From contig NZ_WRXO01000005.1 of the NCBI RefSeq assembly GCF_009758125.1, forward strand, positions 372,001 to 436,000: a DNA stretch of 64,000 nucleotides, in the 5' to 3' direction. This DNA is from Chitinophaga oryziterrae (GTDB lineage: Bacteria; Bacteroidota; Bacteroidia; Chitinophagales; Chitinophagaceae). Below the pieces are notes generated by a model, which searched no databases, was not told where the DNA came from, and saw only the letters and a list, made by a program, of their open reading frames with translations. Positions 1 to 9,200 of the stretch are shown here, one piece after another (position 1 is the stretch's first letter; every line of letters starts with the position of its first letter). The translations under genes were made by a program, and so were the position numbers.

Positions 1-2
1 TC

Positions 3-662
3 ACTTCCCGCACGGCGTGCGTGGTAGCAGAAACGGTGCAGGCAGAAGCGGGGGTCCGGGTGCCGCAAAAGGAATGGCTGCAGGCACTGAGGGCAAAGTG
101 TACCGCTACCGGTACATTGCTGGTATTAGATGAGATTCAGTGCGGGCTGGGACGCAATGGTACATTGTGGGCATTTGAGCAGTTTGGTATTATACCGGAT
201 ATTCTCTTGCTGGGAAAAGCGCTGGGGGGTGGAATGCCGATGGGCGCTTTCATTGCTAACCGGGAAATGATGTGGGTACTGACGAATAATCCAGTGTTAG
301 GACATATGACTACTTTCGGGGGGCATCCTGTAATTTGCGCAGCAGGTATGGCCGGTTTTAAAGTATTGCTGGAACAGGATCTGATCAGCAGCGTAAAAGC
401 AAAGGAACAGTTGTTTCTGAAATACCTGCAACATCCGGCCATCCGCGCAGTGCGTTCACTGGGATTAATGATAGCAGTAGAGATGGAGAGTTTTGCCGTG
501 AATAAGAAAGTGATAGATTATTGTATCGATAAAGGCATGCTGACAGACTGGTTCCTGTTTGCTCCTGAATGTTTAAGAATAGCGCCGCCATTGATCATTA
601 ATGAAGAGGAAATAAAACAAGCCTGTGATATGATACTGGAGGCAGCTAGAACTGTAGCTTAA
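3..662 (+). CDS. class III PLP-dependent aminotransferase (5' partial)
   Basis: C-terminal part of a fold-type I, class III aminotransferase (acetylornithine/ornithine/4-aminobutyrate group). The reading frame is open from the first bases of the window, so the true start lies upstream; the in-frame GTG at 21 is not a credible start because the preceding residues (TAC) already belong to the conserved strand ahead of VAETVQAEAG. Visible landmarks are LVLDEIQCGLGRNG (cofactor-contacting Asp) and LLGKALGGGMP, whose Lys (codon 216-218) is the expected Schiff-base lysine, followed by the TTFGGHPV segment. Substrate cannot be decided from this half. The last 17 bp overlap the 3' end of the convergent DUF5686 gene. 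Confidence 0.85.
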   Translation, partial: TSRTACVVAETVQAEAGVRVPQKEWLQALRAKCTATGTLLVLDEIQCGLGRNGTLWAFEQFGIIPDILLLGKALGGGMPMGAFIANREMMWVLTNNPVLGHMTTFGGHPVICAAGMAGFKVLLEQDLISSVKAKEQLFLKYLQHPAIRAVRSLGLMIAVEMESFAVNKKVIDYCIDKGMLTDWFLFAPECLRIAPPLIINEEEIKQACDMILEAARTVA

Positions 663-3150
663 AACTTCCAAAGACACCAAATCTGCGACTGGTAGTTTCA
701 TCCGGTAGTGAAGATGGCGTAACGCGCCAGACAAAATCTACCCTCAGGAATTTAAAAATATTCTCTATGCCTGTACCGAGTTCCATATAAGGATTTCCCT
801 GTAAGGTACGGAAAGGATACCCCAGGTTTAGATTCATGTTTTTATTCTGTTGAGAGAGACTGCCTACCACTCCTTTTGCTGTCCAGAACTGACGCCATTT
901 CAGTTTTTTAATCAGTGGAATATATCCGAAAATGCCATTACCGATGGTATGCTCTATATTAAAGCCTGCGTATTGATCACTGAGGAACTCGTACCGGTTC
1001 ATCATGTTAAATGCATATTTATTATAGTAGTAGATTTCATTACCGGGGTGTATTTCCAGCAACTGATAAGGCAACGTACCAAAGATCTTTCCACCAAAAA
1101 AGTTATAGTAAAGAATACCCAATGGAGGGATCTTTACATAATCTGAAATAGTAACGGATAATTTGTGATAGGTATTTCCGCTTTGCATCACTCCGGGTAT
1201 TCCTATTGCATATTTCATTTCTACGATAGGATATTTACTACCTAAACTAACACGGTAAAAGTTTCCTTCCAGAAATTCTTCATGCCAGGCGTAACGTACT
1301 TTTAAAGATAATTCCATGTTGGAGAAAAGATCTGTACCATCTTTTTTAACCGGGAATAAATTCACCTGGGGCAGCGGTGAGTAAGCGTTATATCTTCTGT
1401 GTACCAAAGCCACCTGATTGGAAAATCCGCTGTAATATTCTTTAAAGAACTCCACACGTTTTTCTTCTATCATCATAAACTTTTGCGGCACATTATTCTT
1501 TCGGATAGCAACGGAAAAGATATTGTCTGTACCTACTTCATCATAATAGGTAGCACCGTTATCAAAGTCTTTAGTATACGCGGCATACAGGTAGGTACGG
1601 GGATGCCTTTTCAATAGCCACAACGCAGACATTTCCCCTTTCCATAATTTATCATTAAAGCCATAAGCAAGATATCCATAGAGATAAAGATCCTTGTTAA
1701 ACCGGGGTGTTGTGCCAAGATCTAATCTCAATCTGAATCCTTCTATCCTGTTCTGACTAAAAAGGTAAAAGTAGGGCCCCCATTCCAGTTTACCGAGAGG
1801 TTTATAACCGGTAGCAAGAAAACGGATAGTGTTTGAATAGTGTTGAAACAATGGCATTTTCTGCAATGTATCCACCATCTTATAAATGCCCAGCTCATTC
1901 TTACTGAGGTTTTCATGACGCGAATGTGTCCAGAAAGAATCTTTACGGACAGTAGCACCATTTAATAATACAATGTTTTCAGGGTAATGTCTGTTATAGA
2001 ATATATTGGTAACACTGGTATCATTAGTGACTATGTTTTCATAAGTAGTTGTTTTACGGCCAATAAACTCGAAAGTACTGCCTGGCTTGGGACTTGGCGC
2101 CCAGAAGTCTGCAATGAATTTATCTTTGGCCAGGAACCAGGTGCTGTCTGGTAATTGTTTGAACTCCTGTACCAGACTCAGGTTTCTTACAAAGTTGATA
2201 TTGGCATCAGCAGGAACAGAGAGTGTTGTTTTCTGAACGGCGTAAGAAGAATCCTGTACCCATATATCTCCTATAAAAGTATTCTCCCCTTTTCGTTTGG
2301 GAGTAAAATTTAGTTTGATATAACGATGCCCACTTACATATTGTGTGTCCGCAATCTGGTAGTTATAATAGAAGGAGCCGTTATTATTGATAGGACTGGC
2401 AAACTCTTTGTCGAAAACAGGAATGAAATTATTATAGACGTTGATGTTTTGATACATACCCCCCAGGAATTTACTCACGCTTTCGTTATCCAGTCCGGAA
2501 GTACGGCTGCCTTTAATCAATTCTTTACTCTTTTTAGGATTCCGCTGAAAATAATAATCAGAAAGACTTTCAGAGAGGAACATGGGAAGAAAGGGTTTAT
2601 CATCCGAAGTACTGTCTATATTGTTAAGGATGAAAGAGAATGGTTTTGTGAACCTGTTTTTGAACAATTTATTATTCAGGTTTTTCATGTCCAGTTCCAT
2701 CTTGTTATAGACTTCATATTTATAACTCTGGAAGTGATCGTAGTTGTTTTCCGGTTTATGTCTGATGATCTGATGCAGTAGTATGAGTGCAAAGTTTACA
2801 TTGGCTTTTACTTCATGCGTTTTAAGAGAAACGTCAGAGCGTGTGATATCGAAATCGATGACCTGTTCGGATTTGTTGCTGTCTACCGGAAGTACGGTAG
2901 TCAGGTAGCCCATTACTCTAACGAGCATAGAATCTGATGGAAGACTATTTAATTCAAAGAGGTATTTGCCAGTGGCATCACTTACCATACCCGTACTGGT
3001 ACCTTTGAATTGTAAGGTGACAAACGGGATAATTTCCTGAGAGTGGGCATCCCTTACCACTCCTCTGATCTTAAACTGTTGCGCCAGTATCAACATGGGG
3101 ATACCGGTGAAAGTTAACATCAGGGTTATTCCTCTTGTCCAGGTTCGCAT
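646..3150 (-). CDS. DUF5686 / carboxypeptidase-like regulatory domain outer membrane protein
   Basis: 834 residues. A signal peptide (hydrophobic stretch ending ILAQ, about residue 24) is followed by a CarboxypepD_reg-like beta-sandwich (about 26-110; IRGVVRDAHSQEIIPFVTLQ, then TSTGMVSDATGKY), the domain that also starts many TonB receptors. The remainder resembles the DUF5686 family, with a C-terminal half rich in alternating aromatic strands and ending in Phe, as outer membrane beta-barrels do. No TonB plug is seen, so it is not a classical TonB-dependent receptor. Function unknown. It is transcribed away from the CreD operon, and its upstream region holds the first hairpin repeat. Confidence 0.8.
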   Translation of the reverse strand: MRTWTRGITLMLTFTGIPMLILAQQFKIRGVVRDAHSQEIIPFVTLQFKGTSTGMVSDATGKYLFELNSLPSDSMLVRVMGYLTTVLPVDSNKSEQVIDFDITRSDVSLKTHEVKANVNFALILLHQIIRHKPENNYDHFQSYKYEVYNKMELDMKNLNNKLFKNRFTKPFSFILNNIDSTSDDKPFLPMFLSESLSDYYFQRNPKKSKELIKGSRTSGLDNESVSKFLGGMYQNINVYNNFIPVFDKEFASPINNNGSFYYNYQIADTQYVSGHRYIKLNFTPKRKGENTFIGDIWVQDSSYAVQKTTLSVPADANINFVRNLSLVQEFKQLPDSTWFLAKDKFIADFWAPSPKPGSTFEFIGRKTTTYENIVTNDTSVTNIFYNRHYPENIVLLNGATVRKDSFWTHSRHENLSKNELGIYKMVDTLQKMPLFQHYSNTIRFLATGYKPLGKLEWGPYFYLFSQNRIEGFRLRLDLGTTPRFNKDLYLYGYLAYGFNDKLWKGEMSALWLLKRHPRTYLYAAYTKDFDNGATYYDEVGTDNIFSVAIRKNNVPQKFMMIEEKRVEFFKEYYSGFSNQVALVHRRYNAYSPLPQVNLFPVKKDGTDLFSNMELSLKVRYAWHEEFLEGNFYRVSLGSKYPIVEMKYAIGIPGVMQSGNTYHKLSVTISDYVKIPPLGILYYNFFGGKIFGTLPYQLLEIHPGNEIYYYNKYAFNMMNRYEFLSDQYAGFNIEHTIGNGIFGYIPLIKKLKWRQFWTAKGVVGSLSQQNKNMNLNLGYPFRTLQGNPYMELGTGIENIFKFLRVDFVWRVTPSSLPDETTSRRFGVFGSFKLQF

Positions 3151-3264
3151 ATGGTTGACAATATTATATTATTTAAGGCCCAAACAAGTTCTGCATCCCT
3201 GTAATACATAATCTTACCGCTGAGAGGTGCGATTGTGCCGACCGAAAGTAGTGACCCAGTTTGA

Positions 3265-3368
3265 TTGTTGGGTGCAGGGCGAAGCCCTGCAAAATCCCTT
3301 CAATTTTTTGTGATGGAGCGAAGCTCCATCACAAAAAATTACTGTTTGATCAAAATAAAGCAAACAGA
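3265..3368. repeat. paired GCGAAGC-hairpin intergenic repeat, copy 1
   Basis: About 100 bp between the divergent DUF5686 and CreD-operon genes. It holds two perfect hairpins in tandem: a 7-bp stem with GAA loop at 3274-3290 and an 18-bp stem with GAA loop at 3302-3340. Both tips read GCGAAGC, a sequence known to form an unusually stable mini-hairpin in single-stranded DNA. A second copy lies at 16897-16996 and a hairpin-less remnant at 40451-40509. This copy sits between two divergent starts, so it is not simply a terminator. Confidence 0.85.
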
Positions 3369-3390
3369 GTCTCTACCGGTCGAAAATATA

Positions 3391-3431
3391 TTTTGCAGAA
3401 TGAGTTAAATGAGTAACTTTGATATACAAAG
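3391..3431 (+). promoter_or_regulatory. promoter and palindromic operator of the CreD operon
   Basis: A TTTTG at 3391-3395 is followed after 18 bp by TAACTTTG (3414-3421), a full match to the Bacteroidota -7 element TAnnTTTG. The palindrome ACTTTG-N4/5-CAAAGT (3416-3431) overlaps the -7 element, the position expected for a repressor site. The same palindrome, followed by the same ACTTTAA, occurs before creD (4419-4440). This promoter places the start of the first gene at ATG 3442, not at ATG 3409. Confidence 0.65.
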
Positions 3432-3441
3432 TACTTTAAGT

Positions 3442-4077
3442 ATGACTGAGCAGCAACACCTGGATACCTTAAGCGATATCAAACGTATGATGGAACGGAG
3501 CAGCCGCTTCATTTCCCTTAGTGGGTTGAGTGGTATCTTCGCAGGTTGTGCCGCACTGGCAGGTGCAGGCATTTCCTATGGCTGGCTGCATAATTATTAT
3601 ATAAGCTGGAATACCTCCGGAAGGTTTGATGCTGAGGGCTTTGCCTGGTTGCGTGTAAAGCTGATAGTACTCGCGTTGATCGTGATGGTATTTGCCCTGG
3701 CAGGCGGTATCTTTTTTACCTGGAGACGTGCAAGACGTAACAAACTGCCCATCTGGGATGTTACTTCCCGGAATGTGCTGATCAATGCCCTTATTCCTAT
3801 GATAGCCGGTGGCGCTTTTATCGCCGGACTACTATACAATAACCTGGAAGTAATGGTTGCTCCGGCCTGCCTGGTATTTTACGGTCTGGCACTGGTGAAT
3901 GCGAGTAAGTATACATTGTCAGATATACGTTACCTTGGGATCGCCGAAATCGTACTGGGTATATTGAATGTTTTTTATTTACGCCGGGGTCTTTATTTTT
4001 GGGCCGTTGGATTTGGCGTATTGCACATCTTTTATGGTGCAATCATGTGGTGGAAGTATGAAAGGCAATCAGCGTAA
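3442..4077 (+). CDS. multi-pass membrane protein of the CreD operon, unknown function
   Basis: 211 residues from ATG 3442 (MTEQQHLDTLSDIKRMM). An in-frame ATG at 3409 exists, but it precedes the -7 element TAACTTTG, so a transcript from that promoter could not include it. A short hydrophilic N-terminus with an amphipathic helix is followed by about six membrane segments (LSGLSGIFAGCAALAGAG, LIVLALIVMVFALAGGIFF, VLINALIPMIAGGAFIAGLL, APACLVFYGLALV and two more), ending in a Trp-rich tail (IMWWKYERQSA). No enzymatic motif seen. It lies 25 bp before a winged-helix regulator and upstream of creD; such a membrane protein/regulator/CreD arrangement is familiar in Bacteroidota. Function unknown. Confidence 0.75.
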   Translation: MTEQQHLDTLSDIKRMMERSSRFISLSGLSGIFAGCAALAGAGISYGWLHNYYISWNTSGRFDAEGFAWLRVKLIVLALIVMVFALAGGIFFTWRRARRNKLPIWDVTSRNVLINALIPMIAGGAFIAGLLYNNLEVMVAPACLVFYGLALVNASKYTLSDIRYLGIAEIVLGILNVFYLRRGLYFWAVGFGVLHIFYGAIMWWKYERQSA

Positions 4078-4102
4078 TTATTGAAAACGTAAAGCGGAGC
4101 TT

Positions 4103-4402
4103 GTGAACAATCCCATAGGAAACTTAAATAAAATATTTGACAGCCGGATCCGGTTGGGCGTCATGAGTATACTGATGGTGAATGAAGAAGTCAGTTTCAA
4201 TGACTTAAAACAGATGCTGGAGCTGACAGATGGTAACCTGGCATCTCACCTGAATACCCTGGAAGAGAATGGCTATCTGAAAGTACATAAGGGTTTTATA
4301 GGCCGTAAAACCAATACCACCTATACTATCACCAAAGCAGGTGAAAAGGCATTCAAAGGCCATCTTGCTGCCCTTGAAAATATGATCCGTTCCATAGACT
4401 AA
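4103..4402 (+). CDS. winged-helix transcriptional regulator (HTH_34/ArsR-MarR-like)
   Basis: 99 residues, GTG start. It is a compact single-domain DNA-binding protein: helix-turn-helix around LKQMLELTDGNLASHLNTLEENGYLKVHKGF and a beta-wing at GRKTNTTYTITKAGEKAF, the pattern of the HTH_34 winged-helix family. No ligand domain or metal-binding cysteines are present. It is the second gene of the operon, between the membrane protein and creD. Both operon promoters carry a CTTTG-N5-CAAAG palindrome that this dimeric-type regulator probably binds, giving autoregulation; that is inference from position and shared sequence. Confidence 0.85.
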   Translation: MNNPIGNLNKIFDSRIRLGVMSILMVNEEVSFNDLKQMLELTDGNLASHLNTLEENGYLKVHKGFIGRKTNTTYTITKAGEKAFKGHLAALENMIRSID

Positions 4403-4418
4403 TTTTTTTTGTCCCTAT

Positions 4419-4440
4419 ACTTTGAAATTCAAAGCACTTT
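4419..4440 (+). promoter_or_regulatory. second CTTTG-N5-CAAAG operator, upstream of creD
   Basis: A perfect 15-bp palindrome (CTTTGAA-A-TTCAAAG, 4420-4434) followed by ACTTTAA lies in the 51-bp gap before creD. It matches the operator at 3416-3431 in half-sites, spacing and 3' flank. An internal creD promoter probably overlaps it, but its -7 (TATACTTTG) has one extra base compared with the consensus. Confidence 0.55.
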
Positions 4441-4453
4441 AAAATAGTACAAC

Positions 4454-5782
4454 ATGGAAACATCTAATCCAAACGAAAGCACAGGCTTACAAAAACAACC
4501 CGTTACAGAGGTATCATTTATGAAGCGTTACGCGATTGGTATCAAGGCGATACTGATTGGGATCCTGGTAATGCTGCTGCTGATACCTGCCGCTATGATC
4601 ATGGGCCTTATCTCGGAAAGAGAACGCCGGCAGAATGAAGCTACTGAAGAGGTCAGTGCAAAATGGGGTGGTATGCAAACCATCACCGGGCCGGTAATCG
4701 TTATTCCCTACGTGACTAAACCCGGTGAAACATCAGTTGCCATGTTCCTGCCGGACAAGCTGACTGTCAACGGGGAACTGCTGCCCGAAATCCGCAAGCG
4801 TGGTATTTACGAAGTTGCCGTATACAGTTCGCACTTACAGATTAGCGGATCATTCTCTCCGCTTGATATTGCAGGACTGCATATTGCTCAGGAAGACCTG
4901 CTGCTGAAAGATGCCTACCTGGCGATAGGGGTAACCGATATGCGCGGTATTTACAATCAGGCGCAATTGCAATGGAATAATCAGCAATTTATTTTCAATC
5001 CGGGTGTGGCTAACCTGCTGGCCCCAAGTGGTATGCAGACAAAGATCCCGCTGGTATTAGAGAATGATAGCCTGAGTGGGGGCAATTTTTCTGTTAACCT
5101 GGACCTGAGAGGGGCCGGACAAATATCCTTCTCCCCGGTAGGGAAGTCTACTATAGTAAATCTTAATTCAAGCTGGACACATCCCAGTTTTGACGGGGCA
5201 TTCCTGCCTAACCAACATAATGTACATGGGAAAGGGTTCACTGCTGCCTGGCAGGTATCTCACCTCAACCGTAATTTCCCCCAGAGTTTTGCCGGCGGTA
5301 AGGCGGATATACACACTGCCGATTTTGGTGTAGCCTTGTTTATGCCTGTTGATGGATATCAGCAATCTACCCGCGCAGTGAAATATGCCATTCTTATTAT
5401 TGGCCTTACTTTCCTCGTTTTCTATTTTATTGAGCTGTTACAGCGTTACTCCGTTCATCCATTACAATATATACTCATCGGCCTGGCTTTATGTATTTTT
5501 TATACTTTGCTGATTGCCCTTGCAGAACAACTGAATTTCCAGCTGGCGTACCTGATATCTGCGCTGTTAACATTAGGACTGGTGACGGCTTATTCAGCCA
5601 GTGTATTCCGCAGTAGTCGCATGGCTGCCGGTATAGGGGGGATCCTTGTGATACTGTATGGCTTTATTTATGTGATCATCAGGTCTGAAGATCAGGCGCT
5701 GTTAATGGGTAGTCTTGGATTGTTCATAATACTGGCAGTAGTTATGTATTTTAGCCGAAAGATTAAGTGGAACGAATTGTAG
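4454..5782 (+). CDS. creD: CreD-family inner membrane protein
   Basis: 442 residues, close to the length of E. coli CreD (about 450). Layout is typical: one N-terminal membrane helix (AIGIKAILIGILVMLLLIPAAMIMGLI, with ISERERR just after), a long periplasmic region (about 65-310) with the conserved AKWGGMQTITGPVIVIPY and AVKYAILIIGLTFLVFYFIELL junction, then about six C-terminal helices. In Enterobacteria CreD belongs to the CreBC regulon and is linked to envelope integrity and beta-lactam/colicin tolerance. Here it is controlled by a winged-helix regulator instead of CreBC. Followed after 18 bp by a DgkA-family kinase. Confidence 0.9.
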   Translation: METSNPNESTGLQKQPVTEVSFMKRYAIGIKAILIGILVMLLLIPAAMIMGLISERERRQNEATEEVSAKWGGMQTITGPVIVIPYVTKPGETSVAMFLPDKLTVNGELLPEIRKRGIYEVAVYSSHLQISGSFSPLDIAGLHIAQEDLLLKDAYLAIGVTDMRGIYNQAQLQWNNQQFIFNPGVANLLAPSGMQTKIPLVLENDSLSGGNFSVNLDLRGAGQISFSPVGKSTIVNLNSSWTHPSFDGAFLPNQHNVHGKGFTAAWQVSHLNRNFPQSFAGGKADIHTADFGVALFMPVDGYQQSTRAVKYAILIIGLTFLVFYFIELLQRYSVHPLQYILIGLALCIFYTLLIALAEQLNFQLAYLISALLTLGLVTAYSASVFRSSRMAAGIGGILVILYGFIYVIIRSEDQALLMGSLGLFIILAVVMYFSRKIKWNEL

Positions 5783-5800
5783 TTTTCAAATGAAAAGATC

Positions 5801-6154
5801 ATGAGTTATCTGCAGCAGCGTATAAGAAGTTTTGGGTTTGCAATAGCTGGGATTATTGCTTTCCTGCGCAGTGAGCCACACGCCCGTATCCATGCGGTGG
5901 CAACAGCGATAGTGATAGCGGCAGGATGCTGGTACAGGTTGCCAGGATCTCAGTGGATTGCGTTGCTGCTGGTGATAGGATTGGTTTGGGTTACAGAGAT
6001 GTTCAATACCGTGATAGAAAAGATAATGGATCATTTGTCGCCGGAATATCATCCGGCAGTGAAATGGATTAAAGATGTGGCAGCCGGAGCGGTATTGGTT
6101 GCTGCAGTGATAGCATTGATTACCGGATGCATCATTTTCATACCTTATCTATAA
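5801..6154 (+). CDS. DgkA-family diacylglycerol/undecaprenol kinase
   Basis: 117-residue integral membrane kinase. The DgkA signature is clear: WVTEMFNTVIEKIMDHL (catalytic ExxNTxIE block) and WIKDVAAGAVLV. Three membrane helices are predicted. Short homologues in Gram-positive bacteria phosphorylate undecaprenol, the carrier lipid for cell-wall precursors; proteobacterial ones act on diacylglycerol. The substrate here cannot be settled from sequence. As last gene of the CreD operon it fits an envelope-maintenance role. A strong bidirectional terminator follows. Confidence 0.9.
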   Translation: MSYLQQRIRSFGFAIAGIIAFLRSEPHARIHAVATAIVIAAGCWYRLPGSQWIALLLVIGLVWVTEMFNTVIEKIMDHLSPEYHPAVKWIKDVAAGAVLVAAVIALITGCIIFIPYL

Positions 6155-6174
6155 TAACCGATATCCTGATAAAT

Positions 6175-6211
6175 AAAAAAGGGTGTATCAGAAGATGATA
6201 CACCCTTTTTT
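6175..6211. terminator. bidirectional rho-independent terminator
   Basis: 16-bp stem (left arm from 6175, right arm 6196-6211) with a GAAGA loop, A6 on the left and T6 on the right. It serves the CreD/DgkA operon (+) and the TolB-like gene (-). Confidence 0.9.
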
Positions 6212-6228
6212 ATTTATAGAACGATTTT

Positions 6229-9200
6229 TTAGAAGTCAACACCCATTCCAAAGTACCAGATTGGTTTGCCGCGGAAGAACCCTACAGCAGGCCAGCCAGC
6301 ATCTACGCGCAGGAAGTAACCTGCGATGGTAGTACGGGCTCCAAAACCATAACCTCCTACAAATGGTCCGAGGAAACCTTCTTTTACTTTCACTGTTACG
6401 GTTCCATCACTGCCGGTATAGTAAGTGTAGTTCGCATCTTTAAAGTTCAGTTTCTGGTTCCAGGCAGTTCCTATATCAATAAAGGAAGTGAGCTGGAAGT
6501 TACGGATGATAGCAGAATTGATTGGCCTGTCCATGAAGGTGGCAAATACGGGTAAGCGTAATTCTGTATTCAATACCATTACATTATTACCATTCCTTGC
6601 ATTCTGTTTGTAACCACGTAAAGGAGTGGATAAAGTCTGGAATGCATAGTTCTCACTCATGTTCACAGGTGTATTGGTATTGATCTTAGGGTTCAGCCAG
6701 TTGTCCGTGCCGCCCAGGTAGTACAACAGTTTGCGTGTACCCCAGGAGAAATCTGCGGAGAAGCGGGTAGCCCATATGAAGTTGCGGAAGATAGATTCGT
6801 AGTGACGTACATCCACCCCTGTGTTGTAAGTGAATTTGCCTTTAGCGGTGGAGCCTGTTCCGAAGATCTGATACATATCTCCATTGATCTGTGCATTCAT
6901 ATCGCCATATATTTTATAGCGGGTGCCATGCCAGATGTTTATAGCAGGATTGGTAGTATTGTCGTATACATATTCCAGTCTCAGTAACGCATAGTTATCG
7001 TGGAAGTCTTTCAGTTTTAATGTTGTTTCATCAGAACCGGCTACCACAAATTTATCGTTACGGAATCCTACCTGCATACGGATGCTTCTTGCTTCATCGA
7101 ACGGATAACGTACATCTAACTGGAAGAGGTTCGTTTTCATTTTAGCAGGGTAGTCTATTAAGACAGTACCGGCGCTGTCTGTACCTAAGCTGCTGTACTT
7201 ATCCACTTTACGGTAGTAAGTGAATTTATAGTCGAAGCGTTTTTTCAGGTAAGCGAAAGAGAAGAAATACTCAGAACCATCCAGTGAAGACGGAACACGG
7301 AAACCGCCGGAGAATTTATAATCTTCCATCAGGTCACTTACACCGATACGGATCAAACCATTCAATGGGTCTACCAGTCGGATTGGACTGGTAGGCTGTC
7401 CGGTAAACGGTTGATACCGGTTTATCAGTACGGAGTTATCCAGTGATAGTATCAGATAATCTGAAGAGAACTTCAGTTTATAAGGCAGCAGTCTGGCAGA
7501 TTTCAGCAGGGATTGCAACTGAGGGATCTGTACGGCGGTAGCAGTACCGGCAGCATTGCTGGAACTGTCGGCAGGCTCACTTCCGAATTCACTCTGGAAG
7601 AAATCTGCCTTTTTGGCCGTATCTGCTTTTGGTTTGGAATGATAAGTAGGTAATCCCATGCGGATACTGTCTTCATGCATTTCGCGGGCCCTGAACGTAG
7701 TAGGACGTGCATTGACATTACGTTTACGCAGCGCTACTGTATCTACTTTCAGTTTGAAGAGGCGTTTGAAACCGAACTGCTGGGTTACCTGAGATACCTC
7801 ACTCTGATCACCTGCACCTCTGGACTCCTTGATACCATATTGGTAATTGGTCAATGGGAAGGTGTAGGTAGAGTCTTTGGTGATGGATACTGCCATTACT
7901 GAATCCGGTTCAGTAGCGCCGTAATCTGCGAGTGCAGAATCCAGTTCTGTTTTGTCGGGGTTATGCAGTATTTCAGATCCTACAAAGAATAAGGAGTCCA
8001 CACCTGCTCTTTCTGTTTTGAAGAAACCGGCATAACGGTTACGGATACCGTTGGCATCAGAAACGAAGGTGAAGTGTGTATTATTATATTGTAGTGGTGA
8101 ACGTGCATCTCCATATTTCATATCTGTTAACTGGGAGATCTGTTTGGCAGCGCTCTTGTTCCAGTTGTCTACCAGGAACACATTGTAATGTCCTGAAGGC
8201 AATACGGTATCGCTGCCTTTTGCAGTAGGTGATGGTCTGTTAGACGAGAATATGATACCGCTTTTGCCAGGGAAGGCAACGAAAGACGGATCAAGATCGT
8301 CGTATACATCATTGGTGATCTGTTCTACTTTATTATTGCTGATGCTGTACGTGTAAATATCGGTATGACCGTTTTTCACAGCGGACAGGAGTAATGAGTT
8401 ATCGAATTCGAAGAAGTACTTCATATCTATAACCCTGTCGAACTTGTTAAGGTCCTGTCTGAGGGTAGTTTTGGATATGAGGTCGTATATCATGAGTTTA
8501 GTCTTGCCTTCATGTTCATAGATGATGGCAAGGCGGTTACCTTTCTGGTTCCAGGCCAGCAGCGGGTAGTTGGGGTCTAACTGACTTTCCTGCATTCTTA
8601 CACCACTGCGCAGCAATACTTTAGGTTTATTATCGGCTACCTGGATCTGTACCCGGTAGATGCCTTTGGTGAATTCCACCACTGCGTAGTTGTTGCTCTT
8701 TGGGTTGGCCTGGAAGCGGTAGAAGTTGGATTTTCCTATTTCGCGGGCTACCACGGTACGGCCGCGGGTTACCTGTTTGCGTTTGCGGTTATCGTCCTGG
8801 AAGCGTTTGGCATTGTATACCATGAAGTCCTGCATTGCATTTTTAGGCTTCTGGTTCAATACCTGCTGAAACCCTTTTTTCAGTCCGCGGTTAATGCGGG
8901 AGATGTACATGAGGTAAGGCACCGCATCTTTCCCGTATTTACTTTCCACATAATACCAGAAGGCATGACCTGCCAGCAATGGTTTTTCGTAAGCCAGCTG
9001 GTTGAAGGATTTATACCTGCCGGATTGGATGGCGTCTTTCAGTTCATCATCGAGGGTAGCGTTCCAGGTTTCTGCTGCGTAAGCAATGAAACCATCTGTG
9101 AACCACTTAGGGAAATCTATCAATACAGCATTTCCCGCAAATTCTCCTATATCTTCCCCGAACAACAGGTTTTCCAGCATTACGCGGGCAATACCCTGGC

